The notes under the pieces were generated by a model. The model was not told where the DNA came from. It did no database searches and saw only the letters and a list, made by a program, of their open reading frames with translations. Made by a program: the position numbers and the translations under genes. DNA of 64,000 nt from Blattabacteriaceae bacterium (GTDB taxonomy: Bacteria > Bacteroidota > Bacteroidia > Flavobacteriales > Blattabacteriaceae), in contig DASWCM010000003.1 in assembly GCA_036390115.1 (NCBI GenBank), positions 1 through 64,000 of the forward strand, written 5' to 3'. This document shows positions 46,081-55,182 of the stretch, piece by piece. Each line of letters starts with the position of its first letter. Position 1 is the first letter of the stretch.

Positions 46081-48822
46081 TTGCAGATAATGAAATACGA
46101 TTTCAAAGAAATTGAAAGTTTTTGGCAAAAATATTGGAAAAAACATCAGACATTTAAGACTGAAGAAAACTTTAAAAAGTCCAAATATTACATTTTAGAC
46201 ATGTTTCCCTATCCTTCTGGATCTGGATTACATGTTGGACATCTTTTAGGGTACATTTCTTCTGATATCTACGCTAGATATCAACGTTTGGAAGGTTTCA
46301 ATGTTCTTCACCCAATGGGTTTTGATTCTTTTGGATTACCTGCTGAACAATATGCTATTCAAACTGGAAAACATCCTGAAAAAACAACAGAGATTAATAT
46401 CTGTCGTTATAAAAACCAACTTTCCCGACTTGGTTTTTCTTTTGACTGGAGCAGAGAATTAAAAACAAGTGATCCTTCTTATTACCATTGGACGCAATGG
46501 ATTTTTATAAAACTTTTTAATTCATGGTACGACCATAAAATGGAAAAAGCTAGACAAATTAATGAATTGATCAACATTTTTGAAAAAGAAGGAAATATTG
46601 ACATAAAAGCTTCAGAACCATCAAAAATTTTATTTTCAAATAAGGAATGGGCAAAATTTACTACAAAAAGTAAAGAGAAAATTTTGCTTAACTATCGCTT
46701 AGCTTATAGAGATAAAGCGATAGTTAATTGGTGTCCTGATTTAGGAACCGTATTAGCTAACGATGAAGTGAAAAACGGAAAAAGTGAACGTGGGGGATAT
46801 CCAGTTTATCAAAGAGAAATGATACAGTGGAGGATAAGGATTACGGCTTATGCTGAAAGACTTTTAAAAGGACTTGAGAATCTTTTATGGCCAGATTCTC
46901 TCAAAGAATCTCAAATAAATTGGATAGGAAAATCCTATGGAACAAGGATAAATTTTCCAACTATAGATGGGGATAATATTGAAATCTTCACTACAAGACC
47001 AGAAACAATTTTTGGGGTTAGTTTCCTTGTTTTAGCTTCGAAACATCATTTTATAGAGAAAATAACTAACTCTGAGTTAAAAAACTATATTGAAAAGACG
47101 AAAGAAAGAAATGAATTAGCAGGAGTATTTTCTGGTTATCATGCTTTGCATCCTATTACTGGGTATAAATTACCTATTTACGTGAGTGAATATGTACTAG
47201 GTAAATATGGAACAAGTGCTATAATGGCAGTTCCTGCTCTAGACAAACGAGATTATAAATTTGCTCAAAAATTTGGATTAAAAGTTTTGAAGGTACTTTC
47301 TTCAAATGTAAAATGTATAAAATCAGGTTTCCTCACAGGATTACCTGTAGAAAAAGCTACTAAAATAGTTCTAGAAAAAATAGAGGAAAAAAAAATAGGA
47401 AAATTTAGTATAAATTATCGTTTGAGAGATTCAGTTTTTTCCAGACAAAGATACTGGGGTGAGCCTATTCCAATTTTTTACAAAGAAGGGGAAGTTTTAA
47501 AGTCTATTCCTGAAGAAAAATTACCTTTGCGATTACCATTTATAAATAAATTTACACCTAAAGAAAGTGTAAATCCTCCATTAAGGAGAGCTAAAACTTG
47601 GGCTTGGGATGAAGATAAAAAAAAAATATCAAATCTAGACTATAAAAGAACATTTCCTATTGAAACAAGCACTATGCCAGTATGGGCAGGATCTAGTTGG
47701 TATTTTTTACGATTTATGGATTCTAAAAACGAAAAAGAATTCGTAGGAAAAAAGTATGAAAGATATTGGAAGAATGTTGATCTTTATATTGGAGGTGCAG
47801 AACATGCAACTGGTCATTTGCTTTATGCGAGATTTTTTCAAAAATTTCTTAAAGATTATGCTCTAGTAAGTGAGGAGGAACCCTTCAGAAAAATAATAAA
47901 CCAAGGAATGATTTTGAGTAGATCAGCTTTTGTAAGCCGATTAAAAGGAACAAATAAATTTATTTCTGAAGGGTTAATTGGTCAGAATAAAAATATTCAA
48001 AAATTAACGGTTGATATTCGTTTACTTAAAACAAATAATATTCTGGATATAGAAAAATTTAAAAATTGGAGAAAAGAGTTTATTACTTCTGATCTTATTT
48101 TAGAAAATGGAAAATTTTTCTGCCAAAGGCAGGTGGAAAAAATGTCTAAATCCAGATTTAATGTAGTTAATCCTGATACAATTTGCGAAATATATGGAGC
48201 AGATACTTTACGTCTGTATGAAGTATTTCTTGGACCAATTGAACAAACAAAAAACTGGAATCTACAAGGAATAAACGGAGTCCACCAATTTATAAAAAAA
48301 TTTTGGAAACTATTTCTCCATAATGGAGCATTTATCTCTCTTATAGAGGAGCCTCCTTCACAGGAAGAATATAGAGTTTTACACAAAACCATAAAAAAAG
48401 TTAGAGAAGATATAGAAAATTTTTCTTTTAATACTTCAGTTACTGCTTTTATGATTGCGGTAAACTTTTTAAGTGAACGTAGATGTTCCAAGCGCTCGGT
48501 ATTAGAACCAATCGTAATCCTCCTTTCTACTTTTGCTCCTCATATTGCAGAAGAAATATGGAAGAAATTAGGACATGAAAAATCTATTAGTTTTGCTAAA
48601 CTCCCTAAGTATGATGTAAAATATCTCTCAGATGAGGCTATTGAATATCCTATACTATTCAATGGAAAGTTAAGATTTAAAATTTTCTTTTCAAGGGTAG
48701 CTTCTACATCTGAAATTAAAGAAAAAGTACTAAATAACCCTAAGACAAAAAGATATTTGAACGGAAATATCTTGAAAAGAATTTTTATAATTAATAAAAA
48801 AATAATAAATCTTGTTACATAA
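46081..48822 (+). CDS. leuS: Leucyl-tRNA synthetase
   Basis: The 913-residue class Ia synthetase has the HIGH-type motif PYPSGSGLHVGHLLGY (about residues 45-60), the editing domain with TTRPETIFG, the zinc-less insert, and KMSKSRFNVVNPD. A second ATG three codons in (46090) is equally possible. Length is close to Bacteroidota LeuS. It charges the two tRNA-Leu species found in this window. Confidence 0.95.
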   Translation: MQIMKYDFKEIESFWQKYWKKHQTFKTEENFKKSKYYILDMFPYPSGSGLHVGHLLGYISSDIYARYQRLEGFNVLHPMGFDSFGLPAEQYAIQTGKHPEKTTEINICRYKNQLSRLGFSFDWSRELKTSDPSYYHWTQWIFIKLFNSWYDHKMEKARQINELINIFEKEGNIDIKASEPSKILFSNKEWAKFTTKSKEKILLNYRLAYRDKAIVNWCPDLGTVLANDEVKNGKSERGGYPVYQREMIQWRIRITAYAERLLKGLENLLWPDSLKESQINWIGKSYGTRINFPTIDGDNIEIFTTRPETIFGVSFLVLASKHHFIEKITNSELKNYIEKTKERNELAGVFSGYHALHPITGYKLPIYVSEYVLGKYGTSAIMAVPALDKRDYKFAQKFGLKVLKVLSSNVKCIKSGFLTGLPVEKATKIVLEKIEEKKIGKFSINYRLRDSVFSRQRYWGEPIPIFYKEGEVLKSIPEEKLPLRLPFINKFTPKESVNPPLRRAKTWAWDEDKKKISNLDYKRTFPIETSTMPVWAGSSWYFLRFMDSKNEKEFVGKKYERYWKNVDLYIGGAEHATGHLLYARFFQKFLKDYALVSEEEPFRKIINQGMILSRSAFVSRLKGTNKFISEGLIGQNKNIQKLTVDIRLLKTNNILDIEKFKNWRKEFITSDLILENGKFFCQRQVEKMSKSRFNVVNPDTICEIYGADTLRLYEVFLGPIEQTKNWNLQGINGVHQFIKKFWKLFLHNGAFISLIEEPPSQEEYRVLHKTIKKVREDIENFSFNTSVTAFMIAVNFLSERRCSKRSVLEPIVILLSTFAPHIAEEIWKKLGHEKSISFAKLPKYDVKYLSDEAIEYPILFNGKLRFKIFFSRVASTSEIKEKVLNNPKTKRYLNGNILKRIFIINKKIINLVT

Positions 48823-48826
48823 AAGA

Positions 48827-50686
48827 TTAAAAAGTCAAGTGAATCAGCAAAATATTTATCTCCACTGGAGAGATACCACTAATTCTAGAAACTTGTCCCA
48901 TAGAATATGGACGATGTTTCATTAATTTTTCTCTAGCTTCTGAAGATAAAGATTTTATTTTTTGGTAATTAAAATGCTCAGGGATTTTTATATTCTCTAA
49001 ACGAGATAATTTTTCAGCGTTTTTCTTTTCTCTATCAATGTATACTTTATATTTTATTAGTATTGATGTTTGCTCTAAAATTCTTTCTTCGAAAATTTTT
49101 TTTTTAACGAATTTTTCCAAATCTGGAATAAATAAAATATCTTGAATATTTATCTCTGGACGAGAGAGAAATTTATTTGCATTTAAAGAATGATTAATTT
49201 TAGGAGAATTTTTCTTACTTAGAATTAAGTTTGCAAATTTCTTGGTTATGTTAAAATTTTTTAAAAAATTAAAGGATTTTTCTAGTTTCCGAACTTTTTT
49301 TTCTACTAAACGCATTCTTTGCGAATCAGCTAATCCTATCCTATAGGAAAGGTGCGTAAGTCTTTCATCAGCATTATCTTGCCTTAGTAAAATACGGTGT
49401 TCAGCTCTAGCAGAAAACATTCTATAAGGTTCTTCGGTTCCTTTAGTAATAAGATCATCTATCAATACGCCAATATAGGCTTCATTTCGTTTTAAAACGA
49501 AAGAATCTTTTTCATTAGTCTTTAAATGAGCATTAATTCCAGCCATTATTCCCTGAGCAGCTGCTTCTTCATATCCAGTTGTTCCATTAATCTGGCCTGC
49601 AAAAAATAGATTATTAATTTTTTTGGTTTCTAAAGTAGATTTTAACTGAGTTGGTGGAAAATAGTCATATTCGATAGCATAACCTAATTTTAGAATCTTA
49701 ACTGATTCAAACCCAGTAATTTTTTTCAAAGCCATGTATTGAACTCTCTCAGGCAAAGAAGTCGAAAATCCATTAATGTATACTTCATTTGTATCCCATC
49801 CTTCAGGTTCTACAAAAATTTGATGATGTTCTTTGTTAGAAAAACGATAAACTTTATCTTCAATAGAGGGACAATATCTAGGACCTAGACTTTTAATAGT
49901 TCCATTAAATATTGGGGATTGGTTAAAATTAGATTGTAAAATTTTATGTACATCAGTATTTGTATAAGTGATATAACAACATCGTTGATTTTTTAACCTT
50001 GGAGTCTCCAGATAAGAAAACTTTCCTGGAGGCTCATCTCCTAGTTGAGGATTCATTTTAGAAAAATCTAAAGAACGACCATCAATTCTAGGAGAAGTTC
50101 CTGTCTTCATTCTTCCTGAAAAGAATCCCAGGTTTTTTAATTGTTCTGTAATATTTATTGAGGAAGATTCGCTGAATCTTCCTCCATTAATTTTTTTTTT
50201 TCCTATGTGGATAATTCCATTCAAAAAAGTACCGTTTGTTAAAATAACGGATTTAGCTTGAATTTCAAGACCAAGTAAAGTTTTTACTCCAATAACTCGT
50301 TCTCTTTTTAGTATAAGATATACTACCATATCTTGAAAAAGTTCCAACATAGGAATCTTTTCTAAAATCCTTCTCCATGTTTCAGAGAAACGTTTTCTAT
50401 CAGATTGAGCTCTAGGACTCCATACAGCAGGTCCCTTGGATCTGTTAAGCATTCTAAATTGGATCATTGTGGAATCCGTAACTATTCCTAACTGGCCTCC
50501 CAAAGCATCAATCTCTCTGACAATTTGCCCTTTTGCGATTCCCCCAACTGCTGGATTGCAGGACATTTGTCCTATTGTTTGTAGATTCATACTTATTAGT
50601 AACACCCTAGATCCCATTAGAGCAGCTGAAGCAGCTGCTTCAGCTCCAGCGTGACCTCCTCCAACTACAACTACGTCGTAAAACAT
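48827..50686 (-). CDS. mnmG: tRNA uridine-5-carboxymethylaminomethyl modification enzyme MnmG (GidA)
   Basis: MnmG, with MnmE, modifies wobble uridine 34 using FAD and tetrahydrofolate. The 619-residue protein has the FAD-binding VVVGGGHAGAEAAASAALMG at the N-terminus, CNPAVGGIAKGQIVREIDAL, the GRMKTGTSPRID motif, GYEEAAAQG, and a C-terminal helical domain. Length is normal. It overlaps ybeY by 16 bp and converges with leuS at 4 bp. Confidence 0.95.
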   Translation of the reverse strand: MFYDVVVVGGGHAGAEAAASAALMGSRVLLISMNLQTIGQMSCNPAVGGIAKGQIVREIDALGGQLGIVTDSTMIQFRMLNRSKGPAVWSPRAQSDRKRFSETWRRILEKIPMLELFQDMVVYLILKRERVIGVKTLLGLEIQAKSVILTNGTFLNGIIHIGKKKINGGRFSESSSINITEQLKNLGFFSGRMKTGTSPRIDGRSLDFSKMNPQLGDEPPGKFSYLETPRLKNQRCCYITYTNTDVHKILQSNFNQSPIFNGTIKSLGPRYCPSIEDKVYRFSNKEHHQIFVEPEGWDTNEVYINGFSTSLPERVQYMALKKITGFESVKILKLGYAIEYDYFPPTQLKSTLETKKINNLFFAGQINGTTGYEEAAAQGIMAGINAHLKTNEKDSFVLKRNEAYIGVLIDDLITKGTEEPYRMFSARAEHRILLRQDNADERLTHLSYRIGLADSQRMRLVEKKVRKLEKSFNFLKNFNITKKFANLILSKKNSPKINHSLNANKFLSRPEINIQDILFIPDLEKFVKKKIFEERILEQTSILIKYKVYIDREKKNAEKLSRLENIKIPEHFNYQKIKSLSSEAREKLMKHRPYSMGQVSRISGISPVEINILLIHLTF

Positions 50687-51105
50687 AAATTATTATGAAT
50701 AAAATTCAGATAAAAATTTTCTTTTCTTCGCATTATACTTTTTTGTGATTTTGTTTTGTCTTTGTATCCAAGAAGATGCAATAAAGAATGAACCATAACG
50801 CGTATTAGCTCAATTTGAACATCTTGTTTCCACATAAATGCGTTTTCCATTAATCGTTCCACGCTAATAAAAGAATCTCCATAGATTGAAAATTTACTAG
50901 AAGAATACCCAAAAGTGATTACATCAGTATAATTATCGTGTTTAAGAAATTTGAAATTTAGTTTCAAAATAAATTGGTCGTTGCAAAAAATATAATTGAG
51001 ATAATTGACTTTTTTACCCTCTTTTTTTGCTATATTTTGAATCCATCTACTAATTAACCTTTTATTTTTTAGTTGAAAATTTGTTTCAAAAAAATATCGA
51101 ATCAT
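50671..51105 (-). CDS. ybeY: Endoribonuclease YbeY (16S rRNA maturation factor)
   Basis: YbeY is a metal-dependent RNase for 16S rRNA 3' maturation. The 144-residue protein has the HSLLHLLGYKD zinc motif (usual HGxLHLxGYxD) and the upstream strand DVITFGYSS. In this copy the glycine after the first histidine is serine and no clear third histidine follows, as in several Bacteroidota. It sits directly before mnmG. Confidence 0.88.
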   Translation of the reverse strand: MIRYFFETNFQLKNKRLISRWIQNIAKKEGKKVNYLNYIFCNDQFILKLNFKFLKHDNYTDVITFGYSSSKFSIYGDSFISVERLMENAFMWKQDVQIELIRVMVHSLLHLLGYKDKTKSQKSIMRRKENFYLNFIHNNLCFTT

Positions 51106-51120
51106 TAAATTTTTTTGGCA

Positions 51121-51783
51121 ATGTTGTATATTATTCCAACACCTATAGGAAATTTTGAAGATCTTACATTTAGATCTTTACGTATTCTTAGAGAATCTGA
51201 ATTAATCTTAACGGAAGATACTAGAACATCAAAGAAACTATTAAATCATTATAAAATTAAAACTCCCCTAATGGGGTATCATTCGTATAATGAATATAAA
51301 ATTTATACTAAAATACTTAAACTAATTAAGAAAGATAAAATCTCCTTGATTTCTGATTCTGGAACTCCGGGAATTTCTGATCCAGGATATCTTATTATCC
51401 GAGAATGTCTAAAATTAGGAATTGATGTAGAATGTTTACCTGGTTCGACAGCTATCATTCCAGCATTAGTTCAATCAGGACTTTCTATTCAAGAATTTAC
51501 GTATCTTGGATTTCTACCCCCCAAAAAAGGAAGAAAATCCAAAATAGAAGTTCTTTCAAAAGAAAAAAGAACATTAATTTTATACGAGTCACCTCATAAA
51601 CTTTTAAAGACTCTTAAAGAGTTACAAAATTTTTTAGGTTCAGAAAGATATTTGGTCCTCTGTAGAGAAATTTCAAAAAAGTTTGAAAAAAAACTTAGAG
51701 GAAGTTTAAGGGAAATTATTATCTATTTTGAGAATAACACTCCTATAGGAGAATTTGTGTTAGTTTTAGAAGGATTGAGATAG
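51121..51783 (+). CDS. rsmI: 16S rRNA 2'-O-ribose C1402 methyltransferase RsmI
   Basis: The 220-residue tetrapyrrole-methylase-like protein has LYIIPTPIGNFEDLTFRSLR at the N-terminus, TEDTRTSKKLL, SDSGTPGISDPGYLI and PGSTAIIPALVQSGL. Length is somewhat short of E. coli RsmI (286) but normal for Bacteroidota. I chose ATG 51121. Its TAG stop overlaps the 3' edge of tRNA-Cys on the other strand. Confidence 0.93.
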   Translation: MLYIIPTPIGNFEDLTFRSLRILRESELILTEDTRTSKKLLNHYKIKTPLMGYHSYNEYKIYTKILKLIKKDKISLISDSGTPGISDPGYLIIRECLKLGIDVECLPGSTAIIPALVQSGLSIQEFTYLGFLPPKKGRKSKIEVLSKEKRTLILYESPHKLLKTLKELQNFLGSERYLVLCREISKKFEKKLRGSLREIIIYFENNTPIGEFVLVLEGLR

Positions 51784-51852
51784 GCACTAAGCGGATTCGA
51801 ACCGCTGTGGAAGGTTTTGCAGACCTCTGCCTAGCCACTCGGCCACAGTGCC
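51782..51852 (-). tRNA. tRNA-Cys (anticodon GCA)
   Basis: Acceptor GGCACTG/TAGTGCC with the cysteine discriminator U73, anticodon stem GAGGT/ACCTT with loop CTGCAAA (anticodon GCA), T-arm GCGGTTCGAATCCGC. Confidence 0.95.
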
Positions 51853-51934
51853 GTTATAAAATCAATATACAACTTATTTTTCGAAGTTTCCACTCCATTT
51901 AACTTTCTTCTACACATTTTCCAGTTTTTCGTTT

Positions 51935-52011
51935 CGGGGTGTAGCTCAGTCTGGTTTTAGAGTGCACATCTGGGGGGTGTGGGGTCACTGGTTCGAATCC
52001 AGTCACCCCGA
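51935..52011 (+). tRNA. tRNA-Pro (anticodon GGG)
   Basis: Acceptor CGGGGTG/CACCCCG, anticodon stem CACAT/GTGTG with loop CTGGGGG (anticodon GGG), T-arm ACTGGTTCGAATCCAGT. It is a second proline tRNA, beside UGG at 26515. Confidence 0.93.
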
Positions 52012-52022
52012 CACGAAGAATT

Positions 52023-52712
52023 ATGTTCTGTTTACCCAGAAAAATAGCTAAAAATCTTAAAATTAAGGATTTTCTTAAATTTTTATCCAAAAAATTTACA
52101 GGTCAAGCTGTTTTTTCTACAAGTTTTAGTATGGAAGATCAAATCATTACTCATATAATTTTTGATAAAAAAATACCAATAAAGATATTTACTATTGATA
52201 CAGGGCGTTTACTTCCTGAGACATATAAAGTCTGGAGTTCTACTAATAAACTTTATAAAAACTGTATTTTAGCATACTATCCTAAGTACGAAAATATTGA
52301 AAAATCTATTTTAGAAAACGGACCTAATGCTTTTTATGAATCTTTAGAAAAAAGAAAATTATGTTGCTTCATAAGAAAAATAGAGCCTATAAAAAGAGCT
52401 TTTTTAGGAAAATTACTTTGGATAACTGGTTTGCGAATTTCACATTCTACTTCCAGAAAGTCTTTAGACTTTCTAGATTGGGATAATTCCCAACATTTAA
52501 TTAAATACAACCCACTTTTAAAGTGGATTCCTATCCAGGTCAAAGAATTTACAAAAATTCATTATTTGCTTTATAATTCTTTACATGATAAGGGGGGGAT
52601 TAGTCTCGGATGTTATCCGTGTAGTAAAACTATTCACATTTTTAGCTCCATAAGAGCTGGACGGTGGTGTTGGGAAAAAAAAATGGGGAAAGAATGTGGA
52701 TTGCATGCTTAA
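52023..52712 (+). CDS. cysH: Phosphoadenylyl/adenylyl-sulfate reductase
   Basis: CysH reduces activated sulfate to sulfite. The 229-residue protein has the PP-loop STSFSMEDQ near residue 32, the catalytic ECGLH at the C-terminus (Cys225), and Cys114-Cys115 with Cys197-x-x-Cys200, which bind a 4Fe-4S cluster. The cluster cysteines point to an APS-type reductase (also used for PAPS). It heads a seven-gene sulfur cluster and follows tRNA-Pro by 11 bp. Confidence 0.93.
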   Translation: MFCLPRKIAKNLKIKDFLKFLSKKFTGQAVFSTSFSMEDQIITHIIFDKKIPIKIFTIDTGRLLPETYKVWSSTNKLYKNCILAYYPKYENIEKSILENGPNAFYESLEKRKLCCFIRKIEPIKRAFLGKLLWITGLRISHSTSRKSLDFLDWDNSQHLIKYNPLLKWIPIQVKEFTKIHYLLYNSLHDKGGISLGCYPCSKTIHIFSSIRAGRWCWEKKMGKECGLHA

Positions 52713-52715
52713 AAA

Positions 52716-53561
52716 ATGAGAGAAAATTTACATTCCTTATTAAAATACTCTTTTAAAGGCAGAAAATATTTCTTTAATTTTTCTTATCAAAAGGAGATAT
52801 TTTCTTTATTTGAAGAAATATTTAACTTTTTGTTTAATCGTTCCCCATTTATTATTGAAAAAAGTATTTTTAGAGAATTTTGGAAAAAAATGAATAAACG
52901 TTTTTGTAAAATTCTCTCAAAAATATATAAAAATACATTAAAATGTAAATTTATTAGTCAAAAATTTTTAGAAAAAATTCCGAATATTTATGAAAAATTA
53001 ATTTTTGATGCTAAAGCTATATCTCAATTTGATCCTGCAATAGATATTCTTGAAGAAATTTTTCTTTCTCATTCAGGATTTTTTGCTATTGCTTTTTATC
53101 GTTTTTCCCATGAATTGTGGAATCAAAAAATTCCATTGATTCCTAATATTATTTATAATTTTACTCGTAGTAAAACAGGTATGGAAATTAATCCAGAGGC
53201 CTGTATAGGAAAGTATTTGGTAATTGATCATGGAAGTGGGATTGTTATTGGATCGAGTAGCTGTATAGGAAATCATGTAAAAATTTATCAAGGGGTGACT
53301 CTTGGAGCTATTAAAGTAAAGAAAAGCTTGGCTAATAAAAAAAGGCATCCAACTATTGAAGATAATGTAATTATTTATGTAGGATCTATCATCTTGGGGG
53401 GGGAAACTGTTATAGGGAATAACAGTATTATTGGAGGAAAAAGCTGGATTACAGAGAGTATTCCCCCATTTTCTATAGTTTCTCAAAAAAGTATTATAAA
53501 AATACGTATTAATGAAATTGCAAAGCATTTTGCAAACAGTAGGAAGAACTCCTCATGTTAG
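52716..53561 (+). CDS. cysE: Serine O-acetyltransferase
   Basis: CysE makes O-acetylserine, the carbon acceptor for sulfide. The 281-residue protein has an N-terminal helical domain (residues 1-150) and the left-handed beta-helix hexapeptide domain ([51 protein letters not shown]). The long N-terminus is typical of the Bacteroidota type. It overlaps cysK by 50 bp. Confidence 0.93.
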   Translation: MRENLHSLLKYSFKGRKYFFNFSYQKEIFSLFEEIFNFLFNRSPFIIEKSIFREFWKKMNKRFCKILSKIYKNTLKCKFISQKFLEKIPNIYEKLIFDAKAISQFDPAIDILEEIFLSHSGFFAIAFYRFSHELWNQKIPLIPNIIYNFTRSKTGMEINPEACIGKYLVIDHGSGIVIGSSSCIGNHVKIYQGVTLGAIKVKKSLANKKRHPTIEDNVIIYVGSIILGGETVIGNNSIIGGKSWITESIPPFSIVSQKSIIKIRINEIAKHFANSRKNSSC

Positions 53562-54429
53562 AATTAATAGGCTTTTTCCTAAAGAACATGAGGTTTGGAT
53601 CAAGCTTGAAAAAAATAATCCAAGTAATAGCATTAAAGATCGTATCTCCATAGCTCTTATTGAAGAAGCTGAAAAAAATAAATTTCTAAAAAAAGATAGT
53701 ATCATTGTGGAGCCTACTTCAGGAAATACTGGAATATCATTATCTATGGTTTCTGCTGTTAAAGGATACCGATTAATTCTGGTAGTACCAGAATCTATGA
53801 GTATTGAAAGACGTTATATTATGTCGACTTTTGGAGCTGAATTAGTCTTAACCTCAAAAGAAAAAGGGATGAAAGGAGCTTTAGAAAAAGCTAAAGATCT
53901 TTATGAATCCATACCAAACGCCTGGATGGCGAAGCAATTTAATAATAAGTTAAACATTTATGTACATAAAAAAAAAACAGCACGAGAAATACTAGATGAT
54001 TTTTCTGAAGGTTTTGATTATTTCATAACTGGAGTTGGCACTGGGGGTCATATTATGGGAATAACTGAAATTCTTAAAAAGAGATTCCCTAATATGAAAA
54101 TTATTGCAGTTGAACCTAAAGAATCTGCTGTTATATCAGGGAATATTTCCGAGCCACATGAAATTCAAGGAATTGGAGCTGGGTTTGTTCCAGATATTCT
54201 AGATATCAATATTCTAGACGAAATATTTACAGTAAGTAAAGAAGAAGCTTTTGAATATGCAAAAAGGGCAGCTAAAGAAGAAGGACTTTTTGTTGGTATT
54301 TCTACTGGAGCAGCATTGGCTGCTGTAAATAAAAAGATTTCAGAAATTTTAAAACCTTCAAAATTTTTGACTATTAATTATGACACGGGAGAAAGATATC
54401 TCTCAGTAGAGAGTCTTTTTAAAGAATGA
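53512..54429 (+). CDS. cysK: Cysteine synthase
   Basis: CysK makes cysteine from O-acetylserine and sulfide with PLP. The 305-residue protein has the PLP lysine in [10 protein letters not shown] (Lys42), the substrate loop TSGNTG (69-74) and the C-terminal STGAALAA. The start at ATG 53512 gives the standard N-terminus before the [10 protein letters not shown] motif. It overlaps cysE upstream by 50 bp and cobA downstream by 4 bp. Confidence 0.94.
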   Translation: MKLQSILQTVGRTPHVRINRLFPKEHEVWIKLEKNNPSNSIKDRISIALIEEAEKNKFLKKDSIIVEPTSGNTGISLSMVSAVKGYRLILVVPESMSIERRYIMSTFGAELVLTSKEKGMKGALEKAKDLYESIPNAWMAKQFNNKLNIYVHKKKTAREILDDFSEGFDYFITGVGTGGHIMGITEILKKRFPNMKIIAVEPKESAVISGNISEPHEIQGIGAGFVPDILDINILDEIFTVSKEEAFEYAKRAAKEEGLFVGISTGAALAAVNKKISEILKPSKFLTINYDTGERYLSVESLFKE

Positions 54430-55178
54430 GAATAGGTAAAGTGATTTTAACTTCTTCTGGTTCTGGAGATCCAGAATCTATCACATTGAAAACCTTTCGT
54501 TATATGCGAAATACGGATATTGTCTTAACTGATCGATTAGTTAGCCAAGATATATTAAAATATTATCTTAATCCAGCTTCTCAAGTTCTTCATGTAGGAA
54601 AAGAATGTGGAAATAAAAAATCTATATCTCAAACGTATACTAATGATTTGATGGTTAGGAATGCCTTAAAAGGAAAACTTGTCCTTCGCATTAAGGGAGG
54701 GGACGTTTCTATATTTTCTAATATTATTGCTGAGTTAGATGTGTTAATCCAATGCCATATTCCTTATGAAATAATACCTGGAGTAACTTCAGCATTCGTT
54801 TCTTCTGCAAGCTTCGGAATTCCTTTAACTGCGAGGGGGTATTCTTCTGGAATTCGTTTCCTTACATATCATCACCAGAATCTAATTCAAGATTTTCAAT
54901 GGAAAGCTCTTTCAGAGACTGAAGACACTTTAGTTTTTTACATGATAAAAAATATCGATAAACTTATAAAATATCTTCTAAAATATGGAATTTCTAGTGG
55001 TAAAAAGTTAGCAATAATTGAACAAGCTGGAACCCCCTCGCAATATATGAGAACAAATTACTTGCAGCAACGAAAAATTAAAAAAAAAAGGAGTACTCCT
55101 TACTTGGCCATAATAGGAAGGGTTGTAAAATTCCACAGATATTTTCAGTGGGTTACTAAAAACTTTTCTAGAGGCTAG
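54426..55178 (+). CDS. cobA: Uroporphyrinogen-III C-methyltransferase
   Basis: SUMT makes precorrin-2 from uroporphyrinogen III, the first step to siroheme. The 250-residue protein has the tetrapyrrole-methylase signatures [32 protein letters not shown] and [20 protein letters not shown], with [13 protein letters not shown]. In this cluster it serves siroheme for sulfite reductase (CysI). It overlaps cysK by 4 bp and leads into cysJ. Confidence 0.92.
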   Translation: MRIGKVILTSSGSGDPESITLKTFRYMRNTDIVLTDRLVSQDILKYYLNPASQVLHVGKECGNKKSISQTYTNDLMVRNALKGKLVLRIKGGDVSIFSNIIAELDVLIQCHIPYEIIPGVTSAFVSSASFGIPLTARGYSSGIRFLTYHHQNLIQDFQWKALSETEDTLVFYMIKNIDKLIKYLLKYGISSGKKLAIIEQAGTPSQYMRTNYLQQRKIKKKRSTPYLAIIGRVVKFHRYFQWVTKNFSRG

Positions 55179-55182
55179 GGAT

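Noticed and set aside
47997-48491. Minus-strand 164-codon frame
   Set aside because: Antisense shadow of leuS, which has all synthetase motifs.
53073-53528. Minus-strand 151-codon frame
   Set aside because: Antisense shadow of cysE hexapeptide repeats.
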